A stretch of DNA of 64,000 bases from Parelaphostrongylus tenuis (GCA_019055375.1 JAHQIW010007303.1:248001-312000), one strand, 5' to 3'; positions 1-10,086 are shown, counted from the first letter of the stretch. Numbers and translations: made by a program. Notes: generated by a model not told the origin, from the sequence alone.

Positions 1-218
1 CGTGCGTGCACGATTTGTCAATTGCGCTGTCAACATACGGCATGCATAAACCCAGCACACAAACTAGTTGACAAGCAAATGAGCCGCGTATGTGAAGCTC
101 AATCCTATTTTCTCTGCTTACTGGAGTGAAACGATCTTTGGAGAAAATAACGCGTGTATGAACCACTAAACTTTCTTCTTTGCCACAACGCTGTAAAAAG
201 GCTTTTTCAAAAAACAAC

Positions 219-333
219 CATGTAAAGCATTGGCCAGAGGTTTGAGATTTCGATTAATCTATCAACTTTCTCAAGAAAAGTTCTTGTCCACCGAGAAGGG
301 TCGTTTACCCTTTCTGTGTCGTCTAACGGAAAC
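219..333 (-). CDS. Candidate internal exon, unknown protein
   Basis: The minus strand has a good acceptor (CCTTTGCAG at about 342-334) followed by 38 open codons starting FPLDDTERVNDPSRW and ending NLWPMLYM before a weak donor (ATG/GTTGTT). Amino-acid composition looks protein-like (acidic/basic helix with LEKVDRLIEISN) but no family is recognised and no partner exon can be joined. It may be the end of a gene running off the left edge. Low confidence. Confidence 0.25.
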
Positions 334-570
334 CTGCAAAGGCACTTATAAACGATCATGTGAGTAACTGATAAGAAAACATTTTTCGCTAATGACATAT
401 GCCATCGCATATCCATACTATAAGCTATCGATTAATCACAAGAACTCCAGGTAAAAGCTTTTGCGCATAGAAATAGGCCACCATAAATGAGTTTGGATCT
501 ATATATGCCACCGTCGTAAGTCCTATGCTTTGTGCGGTTATTCCATGAGGTTTGTTATGGCACTTGTAAA

Positions 571-611
571 GTAACAGACATGTTTCGGCATGCCAGCTTC
601 ATCAGTAGCAC
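571..611 (-). ncRNA. Hammerhead ribozyme motif, family A (type I)
   Basis: Read on the minus strand: helix I strand GTGCTA (611-606), core CTGATGA (605-599), helix II region with A.C then GC/GC, GAAA (586-583), palindromic helix III ACATGT (583-578), cleavable C (577), then TGTTAC (576-571) as a partly decayed second strand of helix I. All conserved core bases are present. The surrounding 540-790 bp is homologous to 1500-1700 and related to 37.7 kb, so it is part of a dispersed repeat. Activity is not shown. Confidence 0.55.
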
Positions 612-901
612 GGTGCCTTTCGTTTGGACTTATCACATATAAGAGGATATACTCCGCAAATATACAGGAATTGACCATGAAGATGTTACACTGCGCGTGA
701 GATTTGAAAACCCACTTGACACTGCAGAGATGACATATCACTACATGTCCAGCAAAACGATCATCGACATTATATCGATTGATTGTCACTTGCTCATGGC
801 TGGTAAGCTTGATAAGACCTTCATATTCGACTGTTATTTGAGACCTCTCTTAGAACATTATTAGGGCGAAAGATCGACTTTCTATCAATCTCGGAATCAA
901 A

Positions 902-1066
902 GTTAATTATCAGTTCAAATATGGAAACTTAGCTCTTTAGCTGGCATGATGCTGCCATCCGTACAGCAAGCTATTAACAACAATTAACAACGACAACAGC
1001 AACGTCGTCTACCAACCTCGTGCCACTAAAGGGCTGAGTTTCCATATTTGAATTGATAACGTTAAG
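902..1066. repeat. Short palindromic element (MITE-like)
   Basis: About 45 bp at 902-947 recur in inverted orientation at 1020-1066 (shared core TCAAATATGGAAACT and its complement), separated by about 70 bp rich in AAC/ACA. No coding capacity; resembles a foldback MITE. Confidence 0.6.
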
Positions 1067-1154
1067 TCGTCCCATAAGCTTCGGCGCTAAGGCAATAAAA
1101 ACCAAATTTATCAATCGGAAAAAAAATCAAATTGCATAATTTCGGTATCGCCAA

Positions 1155-1440
1155 GATGGAGCTGTCTTGGGAACAAATGAACTTGTTAATCACGCACGAA
1201 CAGTGAGCAGGAGAAAATGCTAGTAAGCGGCGCACAAGATTAATAGAATTTAGGGCGATGGCATGGTTGCAGAAAGGACGGCTAGAAAGTGGTTTGTGAA
1301 GTTCAAAGCTGGACAGCCGTGTTTGGACCGTTCACAGTATGCTCCATTAACTTTGTTCGCCGCTTTATTATCATTTTTGCAACGCGCCATTCGCGCATGA
1401 GTAGCATGCAAAGTTGTTCCCACCGGCAGCTCCATATCAA
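1155..1440. mobile_element. Mariner transposase N-terminal relics, head to head
   Basis: Plus strand 1156-1245 encodes MELSWEQMNLLITHE and then decays; minus strand 1435-1250 encodes a second copy beginning MELPVGTTLHATH with KAANKVNGAYCERS. Both match the start of the mariner-derived elements at 16.9 and 25.8 kb (LSWEQMRLLLMHEW), the N-terminal helix-turn-helix region of mariner transposases. Both are frameshifted and truncated. Confidence 0.45.
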
Positions 1441-1493
1441 AGCAAGTATAAGCAAGTTGTATAGCAAAATATTAGCAATAGATGCTTGTAGAG

Positions 1494-1534
1494 TGTAGGC
1501 ATGTGTTTTGACTTTTCAACCTCATCAGTAGTAC
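1494..1534 (-). ncRNA. Degenerate hammerhead motif, family A
   Basis: Minus strand GTACTA-CTGATGA (1534-1522) followed by a GG...TC helix II remnant and AAAAC where GAAAC is expected. The 5' core is intact but G12 is substituted, so this copy is probably inactive. Confidence 0.35.
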
Positions 1535-1700
1535 GGTGTTTTTTGTTTGAGCCAATCCCTTGTAAGAGGATACCCATAGATATGAAGAAATCGACAACGG
1601 AGATGTTGCAAGTTCAAAGTGAAATTTTTACTTCATAATGCAGAGATAACATATCATATGTCCAGTAACAATTACATCAGATATTGTAGAAATCAACAGC

Positions 1701-1746
1701 CGAGTACTGGCGATAAGGCTGAAAGGCCGAAACACGTGTCTTGCAC
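1701..1746 (+). ncRNA. Degenerate hammerhead motif, family A
   Basis: Plus strand: CTGGCGA (1707-1713, one change from CTGANGA), GGC/GCC helix II, GAAA (1729-1732), palindromic helix III ACACGTGT, cleavable C (1740) and TTGCAC (1741-1746), the family A helix I strand. It lies inverted to the motif at 1494-1534, with about 165 bp of shared repeat sequence between. Confidence 0.4.
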
Positions 1747-1759
1747 TTTATTAGTATCA

Positions 1760-2440
1760 GAACAGATCTTGTGAAAGACTTAGATTAAGAGATCAGATCA
1801 TGTTGTTTTAAGCGAAGTTTGAAAAAACAGCCGAACATAGAGGTATTATCTATGAAAATTGCTTCACTTCTTCTGTTAAATGTATAAAACTTTTGCAAGG
1901 ATCAATGAAATCAATAAGTTGAGTGTTGTTGAATAATCTGACCTACGAGATCGTAAGAATCCATTTTCTTCAGGAGGAATGGCAGCGTCGATGAACTTCA
2001 CAATGAAACAAGTCCAATAATTTCTCTTCTCACGAGTCAGCACATGTGAAGAATTGAACAGTACGTGTATGTAAAAGTAATAAACATCTTTTCTTCTCGA
2101 CTAAAAATGTGCCGAAGAACGTTCATAAAATATTATAGGTTGAAAGTGCTGTTATTACACTTTGCTTCCGTAAGGAAGCGCAAAATCTCAAATGCTCTCG
2201 AGCGACATTGAACTGATGGCGCGTCAGCGAAATGTCTAATTCTCTCCATGCTAAGGAAGGAAAAAAAACTTCTTTTGCCCGTGTTTCACCCTGTCATTAT
2301 CACCGGAGTGCTCTTATTTGTCCGAGTGTAATTTTTAGGAAAGGATTTATCTTTTCAGTAGGATCTATGAAAAGGCGTTTGACACTTGCTTCTTTGAACT
2401 ACATTTTGAAAAAGTGCGTTTCTGTAATTTTCCGGGCAAC
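1760..2440. other. No gene or repeat recognised
   Basis: AT-rich sequence; the open frame at 2232-2531 is low in cysteine/tryptophan conservation, has no splice context, and runs into the palindrome at 2457. I see nothing functional. Confidence 0.5.
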
Positions 2441-2460
2441 AAATCAATACAGATTCTTGT

Positions 2461-2496
2461 GGCTGACGTTTCGGCAAATATGCCTTCTTCAGAGCC
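2461..2496 (-). ncRNA. Minimal hammerhead-like motif, Penelope type
   Basis: Minus strand: GGCT helix I (2496-2493), CTGAAGA (2492-2486, fits CUGANGA), an unpaired A then GGC/GCC helix II (2484-2473), GAAA (2472-2469), two-base-pair helix III (ACGT), cleavable C (2465), AGCC (2464-2461) pairing perfectly with GGCT. Very short helix III is typical of hammerheads in Penelope-like retroelements, which usually act as dimers. The extra A in helix II is atypical. Confidence 0.5.
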
Positions 2497-2770
2497 TGAA
2501 CGTATTATTCGTTGCAGCTTTATTTATATGACTATACAATAAGGAAAGGGGAAAAAAAAATTATTTGAAAATCTAAAGTATTGTAAGCGAAAATCGATTC
2601 AGGGAAAACCACTCACCTAACCATCTAATCCAGGGACTACCTATGTTGTTAGCGCCAGGGTGACGTATGAACCCGCCCCCATGTCAATAGATCAAACTAT
2701 GCATAGGTGTCAGCTGTGCTTTCCTTATTGTATAGTCATATAAATAAAGCTGCAACGAATAATACGTTCA

Positions 2771-2806
2771 GGCTCTGAAGAAGGCATATTTGCCGAAACG
2801 TCAGCC
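2771..2806 (+). ncRNA. Minimal hammerhead-like motif, Penelope type
   Basis: Identical inverted copy of the motif at 2461-2496: GGCT (2771-2774), CTGAAGA (2775-2781), GAAA (2795-2798), ACGT, C (2802), AGCC (2803-2806). Confidence 0.5.
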
Positions 2807-2810
2807 ACAA

Positions 2811-3840
2811 GCAATCGAGAAAACCCATCGACCGAAAATAAGAGCAATCGATTGGGAAAAGATACCAACCTCGTGAAGCTTTAAATAAAGATTAGTTTTC
2901 TAAGCTTTTCTTCTCATTTTCAAAGTTTTATATTATTAACATGCCGAGGTTTCAAGAAAGTCGGTCTTTCGAGTTGTTACAATACAGATTCGTGCAGAAT
3001 TCTCTGAGCTTTCTATTTGTAGTGAGTTTGTCCATACTTACCGCAACATCGCCACTGTACAAGGAGTTTATCGTAATTTGCTGCTTTACGAGTACGAATG
3101 GAGACGCAATGCGCAAGCAATGCTAAAAATGCCTTTTCCCAAGCAATTAGACACATTTACTAATCAACAGTGAATGTAGCAGATATCACGTAGCATTCTT
3201 AACAGAATTCGTTAGCAATCGAGAAGATCTGAATGCAGTCTGCAAAGCTCACTCGATGCCAATTCTTATTTCCGATTCAAGCAAAACGGCAATTATAATG
3301 AAGAGTTTGTACAGCACACGACAGTTATGAGGTTCTCATCGCTCAGCCTTTTTTGCCAAAATGATTGGTTACGGTACCGTCAGCAAATTGGCATCCTTTC
3401 TTCTCGAAGGCGATACTTCCAGGCATAGATTATGAAGACGTTGTTGTTTGCACGTCCCGACTCACATCTACCTTTTGAGTATGACAGACCCACGGCGCTA
3501 ATCCCGCCTCACTCCATGTCTCATATCGTAACACGTAACCAAGCCGATAATTGAATAATTTACTTACCACTACTCATTCAAAAATGTGCAACTTATAACG
3601 ATACTTGTAATGTAAGATTAAGACATAACAATATGCTTATCAAACAACACGAATAATACGATAGTACAATACAATCTAGTGCAGATGCATTGAACACTTT
3701 CAGAACATCTATTTACTGATCATGAACAGCAATGAAGATCCATAGATGAACATCAAATAGTACAAGACGCCAAGAGTAGTACTAAAGTGTCGTGGGAGTA
3801 ATTCAAGCTAGCAAACATCTTCCCGGTTACTAGCATCATT
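2811..3840. other. No gene recognised
   Basis: Contains a short stretch (2840-2875, with GATACCAACCTCGTG) similar to sequence near 32.5 kb, probably a retroelement end. Otherwise AT-rich without exon-like signals. Confidence 0.45.
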
Positions 3841-3900
3841 AACCACTCGGCGCCGCCAACTGCTCCCCGCCTTGCGGAGCGGGGCTGGCGCCTCGAGTCA
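3841..3900. repeat. GC-rich hairpin
   Basis: GC-rich inverted repeat (GCTCCCCGC...GCGGAGCGGGG) between GGCGCC boxes in an otherwise AT-rich region. The minus strand contains GGCGCCGAGTGGTTAATGATG, like the head of the Ser/Leu-tRNA-like SINE, so it may be a rearranged SINE head. Confidence 0.45.
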
Positions 3901-4418
3901 CTCCTACCCGTAAGGTTGAGTTCGCTGTGATATTAATTGGTGTTGGAACTCAATCCTTATGATTTCCATCGCAGTTCGAACTTCAGCATAAAAAATCCCT
4001 CTTTTTATACAAAAGGATTTTGGGATACAAAACAGAGATAAGGAAACAAAAAAGATTGGCGAGTTACGTTTCCGTTGTCAATTCCACATTACGGCCAAAG
4101 AAAAAGTGATGCAATTTTTCTTCGCTTGAGTTAAAAGCTAAATTCTGTATTTCCGAATTTTGAGACTACTTCATGGGTATTTTGATTCACAAGTTCTGCC
4201 TGTATCGACGCAAGTCCTGCAAATATCTTTTGCGACTGACATTCATTATTTGCTGAAGAAGGGAGATATGTTCAGATCAACTGTGAAATTCTTTGACGAT
4301 CAAATCGCAGTGCTCGGTTAAATATTTTTCGTCTAGCATGCAGGTTTAAGGAAGATTTTGTTCAGAATATTCTTGTCATATACGACTTGTCTTTATCTCC
4401 TTAATCAATAGCAAGAAC
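3901..4418. other. No gene recognised
   Basis: AT-rich, no splice-bounded frame or repeat relationship visible, ending where the inverted duplication begins. Confidence 0.45.
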
Positions 4419-4732
4419 TGTTCATGTAGAAATGGAAACGGCCGAAGAGTTTGAACGCGTTCCGAACATGAGCTTGGAGTGCCCTCTCAAGGATCTGTTG
4501 CAGTTTGTCTTATAGCAGTAGAATGGAAAAGGAGGAAACATGTATTTGGGAAAGTAACTAGCAATGTTTGCAAGTTGAATTTTATAAAACTCCTCGAAAT
4601 GTTTACTTGATGAATCAAAATTTACATTTTCAGGCAACAATGTATACCCAAATATATTTGAGAACGTCTTCTGATAAGAAAAGCCTACGATGCTATGGAC
4701 CTTTTCGAAAACGCAGAAATTTATCTCAAAGG

Positions 4733-5044
4733 GTGCTATAAGGATAAAAAGGGTAAAGCTCTCGGCGTTGGTCAATCTCTAAGCTATACGCCATGTACTC
4801 GCCTTCAATTTTCAACTTCGTTTGAGGTGATTGAATTCATATTTGGCTTTCACAGTGACACGCGGTGGCCTCCGCTGGCCCAAGTCAATGCTCCTTATCC
4901 TTTCACACAAGCCTGGGACTAGTCTGGTAGCAATTCAGCAACCTCTAAGGGATAGATGGTTTGGTGAGCCATGGCCGTGAGATCGAACCATTGACCTCTT
5001 GTGCGACTTAGAGCACCTCTACCCACTGCGCCACATGCGCTCTC
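4733..5044 (-). mobile_element. SINE-1 (tRNA-headed), left-arm copy
   Basis: About 310-bp element with a tRNA-like head on the minus strand: TGGCGCAGTGG as A box and GGTTCGATCTC as B box, then a conserved body and an AAGGATAAAAAGG-type tail. Flanked by TCTCAAA(A)GGGT repeats, a likely target-site duplication shared with the right-arm copy, so it inserted before the inverted duplication formed. Confidence 0.75.
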
Positions 5045-5135
5045 TCAAAAGGGTATTACTTAACAAGAAAGCACAACTTTGGTATAGCATCATATTTATC
5101 CAGTTGAGGTGTGATTAGGAGTGCTGTGCAAGAAC

Positions 5136-5284
5136 GTTTGCGTCACCGCGGGATTCGAACCCAGATCTCACTCTTCGCGGGAGCGTATGCTAACCGTTCA
5201 CCACCGACGCTCGTTATGCAGCAGTTAGCATACGCTTCCTGAAAGAGTGAGATCTGGGTTCGAATCCCGCGTGACGCAAACGTT
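5136..5284. repeat. Head-to-head tRNA-like palindrome
   Basis: Two tRNA-like sequences meet head to head: minus 5214-5143 (GGTTAGCATACGC region, B box GGGTTCGAATCCC at 5162-5150) and plus about 5213-5280 (same B box at 5256-5268). Both end in GTGACGCAAACGTT. Similar palindromes are at 8.68, 36.97 and 40.78 kb. No anticodon-arm consistency or CCA context supports a functional tRNA. Confidence 0.65.
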
Positions 5285-5731
5285 TTTGCACAGCGCTCCA
5301 CATTATGGGGTACATTGCAAGCCCATAACACCGCAAGAGGCAGTCAAATAAATGAATTTCAATTGTTTATTGAGGTGTTGATGATGGCTCTGGATCCGAA
5401 TTGTGTAAAAGAACGTAAATATATCAAAGAAGCTGCACAAATTCTTGGAGGAAAAACTACCACAAAAAGAGTTAAATCGTGTTTAGACAAGTAATTAAAC
5501 GACTTCATGTGCGAGTTACACTGCAATACTAGAAGTGAAACGCCAGAATGATTTGCACCTATGTTTTGAGAAAGTGAAACAAATTCGAATAAACAACAAT
5601 CTCATCAAAAGAACGAAAATGGATGGTTATTTTTTGTTAGGATACAAAAGAGTTTCTAATACAAACATGATGGGAACGGATTATGTGATTTCCACTAGGT
5701 CACTCTGAAAAGGATAGTAGGATTAAATATA

Positions 5732-6110
5732 CCTTGCAATCATTTTTAAGCCACGCATGTCAGTGGTCTGTCAAAAGGGCTGACTTATAGAGCCCGATAC
5801 ACGTGTTTTGAACTTGCGATCTCGTCAGTCGGGCAGTTACCCTTTCTCGTCTTTTGCTAACCTCTGTGGGTGCTCCAGTCTCCACACTAAGAGTTAGCGA
5901 CGACGAACGCTAGCACTCTATATCCAACGAAAAACTCACCAAACACAGAGTGTTGTACACTCGATTGCTTGTGGCTAGTATATTCAATATATAATGACTT
6001 TCGTTTCGAGTGTTTTCTTAAGAACACAGCTCAAAATTCAATATGCCTTGCAATCATTTTTGAACCACGCATATCAGTGGTCTGTCAAACAGGGCTGACT
6101 TATAGAGCCC
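5732..6110 (-). repeat. Tandem hammerhead repeat, family B (315-bp period)
   Basis: The segment CCTTGCAATCATTTTT...GGGCTGACTTATAGAGCCCGA occurs at 5732-5797 and again at 6046-6112, giving a period of 314-315 bp and about 1.2 copies. The hammerhead at 5792-5834 lies at the unit boundary, so cleavage at two neighbouring sites would release monomers of about 315 nt. This is the organisation of retrozymes. The right arm of the inverted duplication has only the junction, not the extra unit. Confidence 0.7.
5792..5834 (-). ncRNA. Hammerhead ribozyme motif, family B (type I)
   Basis: Minus strand: helix I GCCCGA (5834-5829) pairs perfectly with TCGGGC (5797-5792); core CTGACGA (5828-5822); helix II remnant; palindromic helix III ACACGTGT; cleavable A (5798). 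One core change: GAAA is AAAA (G12 to A), which should impair cleavage. The family consensus from 23 kb restores this base. Confidence 0.55.
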
Positions 6111-6197
6111 GATCTCTTATGGAATTATAGAATTAGAAGAATTATAGAAGTTATAGAATCTCAAAAATGATTGCAAGGCATATTGAATTTTGAGCTG
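6020..6197. repeat. Inverted repeat at inner end of left arm
   Basis: AGCTCAAAATTCAATATGCC at about 6029-6048 with the following TTGCAATCATTTTTGA recurs inverted at 6157-6197, around a (GAATTATA)n-like AT stretch. It marks the left inner boundary of the inverted duplication. Confidence 0.6.
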
Positions 6198-7838
6198 GGG
6201 TAAACGATATTAAAATCACGCAACCTTGATTCCTTTTGTCTAGTCAATCTGGTGTTCTTTGCTCTAGTGCCAAAACTTATAAAACGACCTAATTTCATGA
6301 CCAAATTTTGATTTTCTGAACTCCATGCATAATTCTTTGATTTTGGTTTTGGCGAGTTGGTCGAGAATTTCAGAAATTTCACTTATCACCAAATTATGAA
6401 GAATGCAGTTTTGAGCATGTAACTCTGAAAAAGAATCACATAAAAAGTCTTTTCTAGTACAATCTATTTTGAACGACCCTTCATCATACTTTCTTGTGCA
6501 CACCCCAACACTTCTAGTATTCAATTCAGTTGGTCACTGCATCTTCTATGAAGGTCTTCGCACATTTCGCGTGTTCTTTTGAATACTGCCCGAGAAATTG
6601 GTCTTTTCATGATGATGGAATGCTAGTTGACACTACTCATCTAGCTATCTCGGAAAGCCCCGAGCTAAGGCGTTCTGTGAGGCTCTCTAATTGAATGCAA
6701 AAAAGTGTTGGAACAGGTTCACAATGTGTGATATTATATGCACAATTAATATGACAGAGCAATTTTCCTTCTATCAGGCCGCAAAGTTTCCCTGGAATTT
6801 GGTGATCTAGAACACATAGTCAGTCAACGGAAAACCTTTCTGTTTTCTTCGCATGAGCTCAGAACTTTTTCTGCAGGTTAAAGAATCACAGTGTTTAGAA
6901 TTATCGGATTCTGTTGCAAAAATGCTATCAGTAGGGAAAATGAGAGAGCTGAGACGGCAGGAAGAAAATGGAGACAAAGGATTTAGTTTGATGATAATTA
7001 GTGCTGCTACGAAACAGGCTTGACAAAACGAAAATTTGAGGTACTGCTTTGCTTACTGTGATTTTGCCTTCCTTATGACCTAAGTCCTCTCAAGATGGGG
7101 TGATCGTTATAGCTTCAGGACGAGTACGATAAAGTAGAGCACTTCTCAATTAAGTTTCGGTAATTTTCTGCTTTTGTCGAGAGGCTCTTGCACAGCGTTT
7201 TAGCAGAAAAAATAAAATTATATTGTACACACGATGCACGTTATGGCACTCATTTTTCGCAAACATAGCTTCTACCTCAAATTGGTAATAACCGTTTGAT
7301 ATCGAGGATATCGAAAAATCAAAAACATATTTCATCTTTAGAAAAACGCTTTCAAAGTGTTGCTTCAGTGAAAAATTAAAATTGTGTTTCACACGCGTCG
7401 CACGTTGTCGCACGCTGTTTTCCTTTCTTTTTCTAAATTTCCACCTTTTGCGGTGATCTCTAGATCTTCTGTATTGAGTATGTGAAACAAACTGTGTTCC
7501 ATTGTTTCCTGAATTTGTGCCTTCGTTTCTGTTTTATTTTGCCAAGTAAAACCCACTGATAAGTTCAAATCTATGCAACCTAAACCTATACACGGCAGAC
7601 ACATGAACGTATAGAGGAAATCTTAGAGTATCAGAGCCATATGTTCATATTTTTTTCCAAAGTGGAGGAAAAAATTTTCATTCCAATGTAAAAAGAATCA
7701 CCTCAAATGTGAATCCCGCAGCGCGGTTGATTTATCGCTCACGTAACCTAGCGATATACAATGCGTGAAGTGTTAAAATCTCTATCTTATCTTCTCTGCT
7801 ACAGTGCATTAAATGGTCTTTCTAACAAATAAGCATAT
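6198..7838. other. Spacer of inverted duplication, no gene recognised
   Basis: Minus-strand open frames here (for example 7150-7413 and 7389-7604) overlap one another and lack splice signals. The phrase starting ACACGCGTCGCACGTTGTC at 7390 resembles sequence near 17.89 kb, and CCTATACACGGCAGACACATGAACGT near 7586 resembles 10.98 and 18.07 kb, so a dispersed unclassified repeat probably covers part of it. Confidence 0.4.
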
Positions 7839-7839
7839 A

Positions 7840-8108
7840 GAGAGCATGTGGCGCAATGGTTCCATGTGCTCTGCGTCGCTGAGAAGGTCAGTGGTTCGAT
7901 CTCAGATTCATGGCTCACGAAGCGACCCATCTCTCGGGGTATAAATAGTAGTCGAACTGTCTGAGAAAATAGTAGCAGTGACTTATATACAGATAGATCA
8001 CCGTAGGTCATTGTAAAGATCGGATATGCATTCATCCACCTCACACGAAGTTGAAAATTGAAGACGAATACAAAGGCTATCCCTCAGAGATGCCAAGAGC
8101 TTTATCAT
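7840..8108 (+). mobile_element. SINE-1 (tRNA-headed), spacer copy
   Basis: Plus-strand copy with degraded A box (TGGCGCAATGG) and B box (GGTTCGATCTC), body ending GCCAAGAGCTTTATC. More diverged than the copies in the arms and therefore an independent insertion. Confidence 0.7.
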
Positions 8109-8683
8109 GCTAGCTTTCAAGATTCTATAAGATCTATAATTCTTCTAATTCTATAATTCTATAAGAGATCGGGTTCTATAAGTCAGCCCTGTTTGACAGA
8201 CAGCTGACATGCGTGGCTCAAAAATGATTGCAAGGCATATTGAATCCTACTATCCTTTTCAGAGAGACCTGGTGGAAATCACATAATCCGTTCCCATCAT
8301 GTTGTATTAGAAACTCTTTTGTATCCTATCAAAGAATAACCATCCATTTCTACTTTAACGTCCCAAGTTTTTTTTTCCGTTCTTTTGATGAGATTGTTGT
8401 TTATTCGAATTTGTTTCACTTTCTCAAAACATAGATGCAAATCATTCTGGCGTTTCACTTCTAGTATTGCAGTGGAACTAAACACGATCTAACTTTTTTT
8501 GTGGTAGTTTTTCCTCCAAGGATTTGTGCAGCTTCTTCGATATTTTTACGTTCTTTCACACAATTCGGATCCAGAGACATCATCAACACCTCAATAATCA
8601 ATTGAAATTCATTTATTTAACTGCTTTTTGCGGTGTTATGGCCTTGCAATATACCCAATAATGTGGAGCGCTGTGCAAAAACG

Positions 8684-8830
8684 TTTGCGTCACGCCGGAT
8701 AAGAACCTAGATCTCACTTTTTTAGGAAGCGTATGCTAACTGCTGCATAACGAGCGCCTGTGGTTAACGGTTAGCATACGCTTCCGGGAAGAGTGAGATC
8801 TGGGTTCGAATCCCGCGTGACGCAAACGTT
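8684..8830. repeat. Head-to-head tRNA-like palindrome, right arm
   Basis: Mirror of the palindrome at 5.14-5.28 kb: a degraded minus copy (8755-8690, B box damaged) and an intact-looking plus copy (about 8752-8824, GGTTAACGGTTAGCA and GGGTTCGAATCCC). The damage differs between arms, so the arms have evolved separately. Confidence 0.65.
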
Positions 8831-8922
8831 CTTGCACAGCACTCCTAATCAACACCTCAACTGGATAAATATGATGCTATAACCAAAGTTGTGCTTTCTT
8901 GTTAAGTAATACCCTTTTGAGA

Positions 8923-9230
8923 GAGCGCATGTGGCGCAGTGGGTAGAGGTGCTCTAAGTCGCACAAGAGGTCAATGGTTCGATCTCACGGTCATGGCTCA
9001 CCAAACCATCTATCCTTTAGAGGCTGCTGAATTGCTACCAGAGTAGTCCCAGACTTGTGTGAAAGGATAAGGAGCACTGACTTGGGCCAGCGGAGGCCAC
9101 CGCGTGTCACTGTGAAAGCCAAATATGAATTCAATCACCTCAAACGAAGTTGAAAATTGAAGGCGAATACATGGCGTATAGCTTAGAGATTGACCAATGC
9201 CGAGAGCTTTATCCTTTTTATCCTTATAGC
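8923..9230 (+). mobile_element. SINE-1 (tRNA-headed), right-arm copy
   Basis: Full-length plus-strand element: A box TGGCGCAGTGG, B box GGTTCGATCTC, tail with ATCC(T)n repeats. Flanked by the direct repeat ACCCTTTTGAGA (8911-8922 and 9231-9242), a 12-bp target-site duplication that supports LINE-dependent retroposition. Confidence 0.8.
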
Positions 9231-9559
9231 ACCCTTTTGAGATAGACTTCTGCGCTTTCCAAGAGATCCATAGCATCGTAGGCTTTTCTTATGAAGAAGA
9301 TGTTCTCAATTATATTTGGGTATATATTGTTTGCCTGAAAATGTAAATTTCAATTCAACGAGGGAATATTTCGAAGAGTTTTACAAAATTCAACTTGTAA
9401 ACATTGCTAGTTACTTTCTCAAATACATGTTTTCTCCTTCTCCATTCTACTGCTATAAGACAAACTGCAAGCAGATCCTTAAGAGCGCACTCCAAGCTCA
9501 TGTTCGGAACGCGTGCAAACTCTTCGGCCGTTTCCATTTCTACATGAACATACTTAGAT

Positions 9560-10080
9560 AGCTAGGTGGATTTCACCGTGAGTATTTGGTTCAAAAGGAG
9601 TGATTTGTCGGTTCTATTACCTCACTACTTGATATCGAAAATGTCCTCTCTTATGAAGAAACTCGTACGAATCAAATGTGGTACAAATAAGAATGGCTTT
9701 GTCGACATATTTCTGAATGATGCTCATTCATTAGTTAATGATTGGGTTGCATTCTGACTGCAAAACCAAGTATTTGAGGCCGCATACAATAATTCTATAT
9801 AGATTAATCATAGTAAATGGCAGATTGGAAAAGTTGCATGGTCGAATCTATTTCATTTCCTCTCTTTTCCGTACAAAATGGACTGTTTGCTTAGTGCAGT
9901 GAATTGCTCATTTAGCTGGAACACCAAATGGTTCAATTATCACTTCAAACCGACAAAGTCAATTACTACATAAAGTTTTTTAGAAAAAAACTGCTTTTCT
10001 CTCTTGTTAAAAGATATCGCTAGGTTTGGCATGATCGTTACGTGCCAATTGAAACTATATAACGATAATGATAATGAGTA
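9560..10080. other. No gene recognised
   Basis: AT-rich sequence right of the inverted duplication; the frame at 9566-9757 has no splice context. Confidence 0.4.
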
Positions 10081-10086
10081 ATGTAC

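Larger units (their letters stand above)
2457..2810. repeat. Foldback element with identical 92-bp inverted arms
   Basis: Arms 2457-2548 and 2719-2810 appear identical over 92 bp in inverted orientation, with a 170-bp unique spacer. Each arm contains a minimal hammerhead-like motif (CTGAAGA...GCCGAAACGTC flanked by GGCT/AGCC). The identity implies recent formation or gene conversion. Related arm sequence recurs at 54.89 and 59.64 kb. Confidence 0.8.
4419..9555. repeat. 5.1-kb inverted duplication
   Basis: The left arm (about 4419-5800 plus 6046-6180) is the reverse complement of the right arm (about 8090-9555), from the shared outer end TGTTCATGTAGAAATGG to the inner end near CAATATGCCTTGCAATC. 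Each arm holds a SINE, a head-to-head tRNA-like pair, a partial ORF beginning MSLDPNCVKERK, and hammerhead-repeat sequence. The left arm carries one more ribozyme repeat unit (about 315 bp) than the right. The spacer (6.2-8.09 kb) has its own SINE. Small indels show it is not newly made. Confidence 0.8.

Noticed and set aside
8752..8830. Functional tRNA gene
   Set aside because: Has A- and B-box-like sequences but is part of a repeated palindrome, lacks a clean anticodon arm, and the mirrored copy is degraded.
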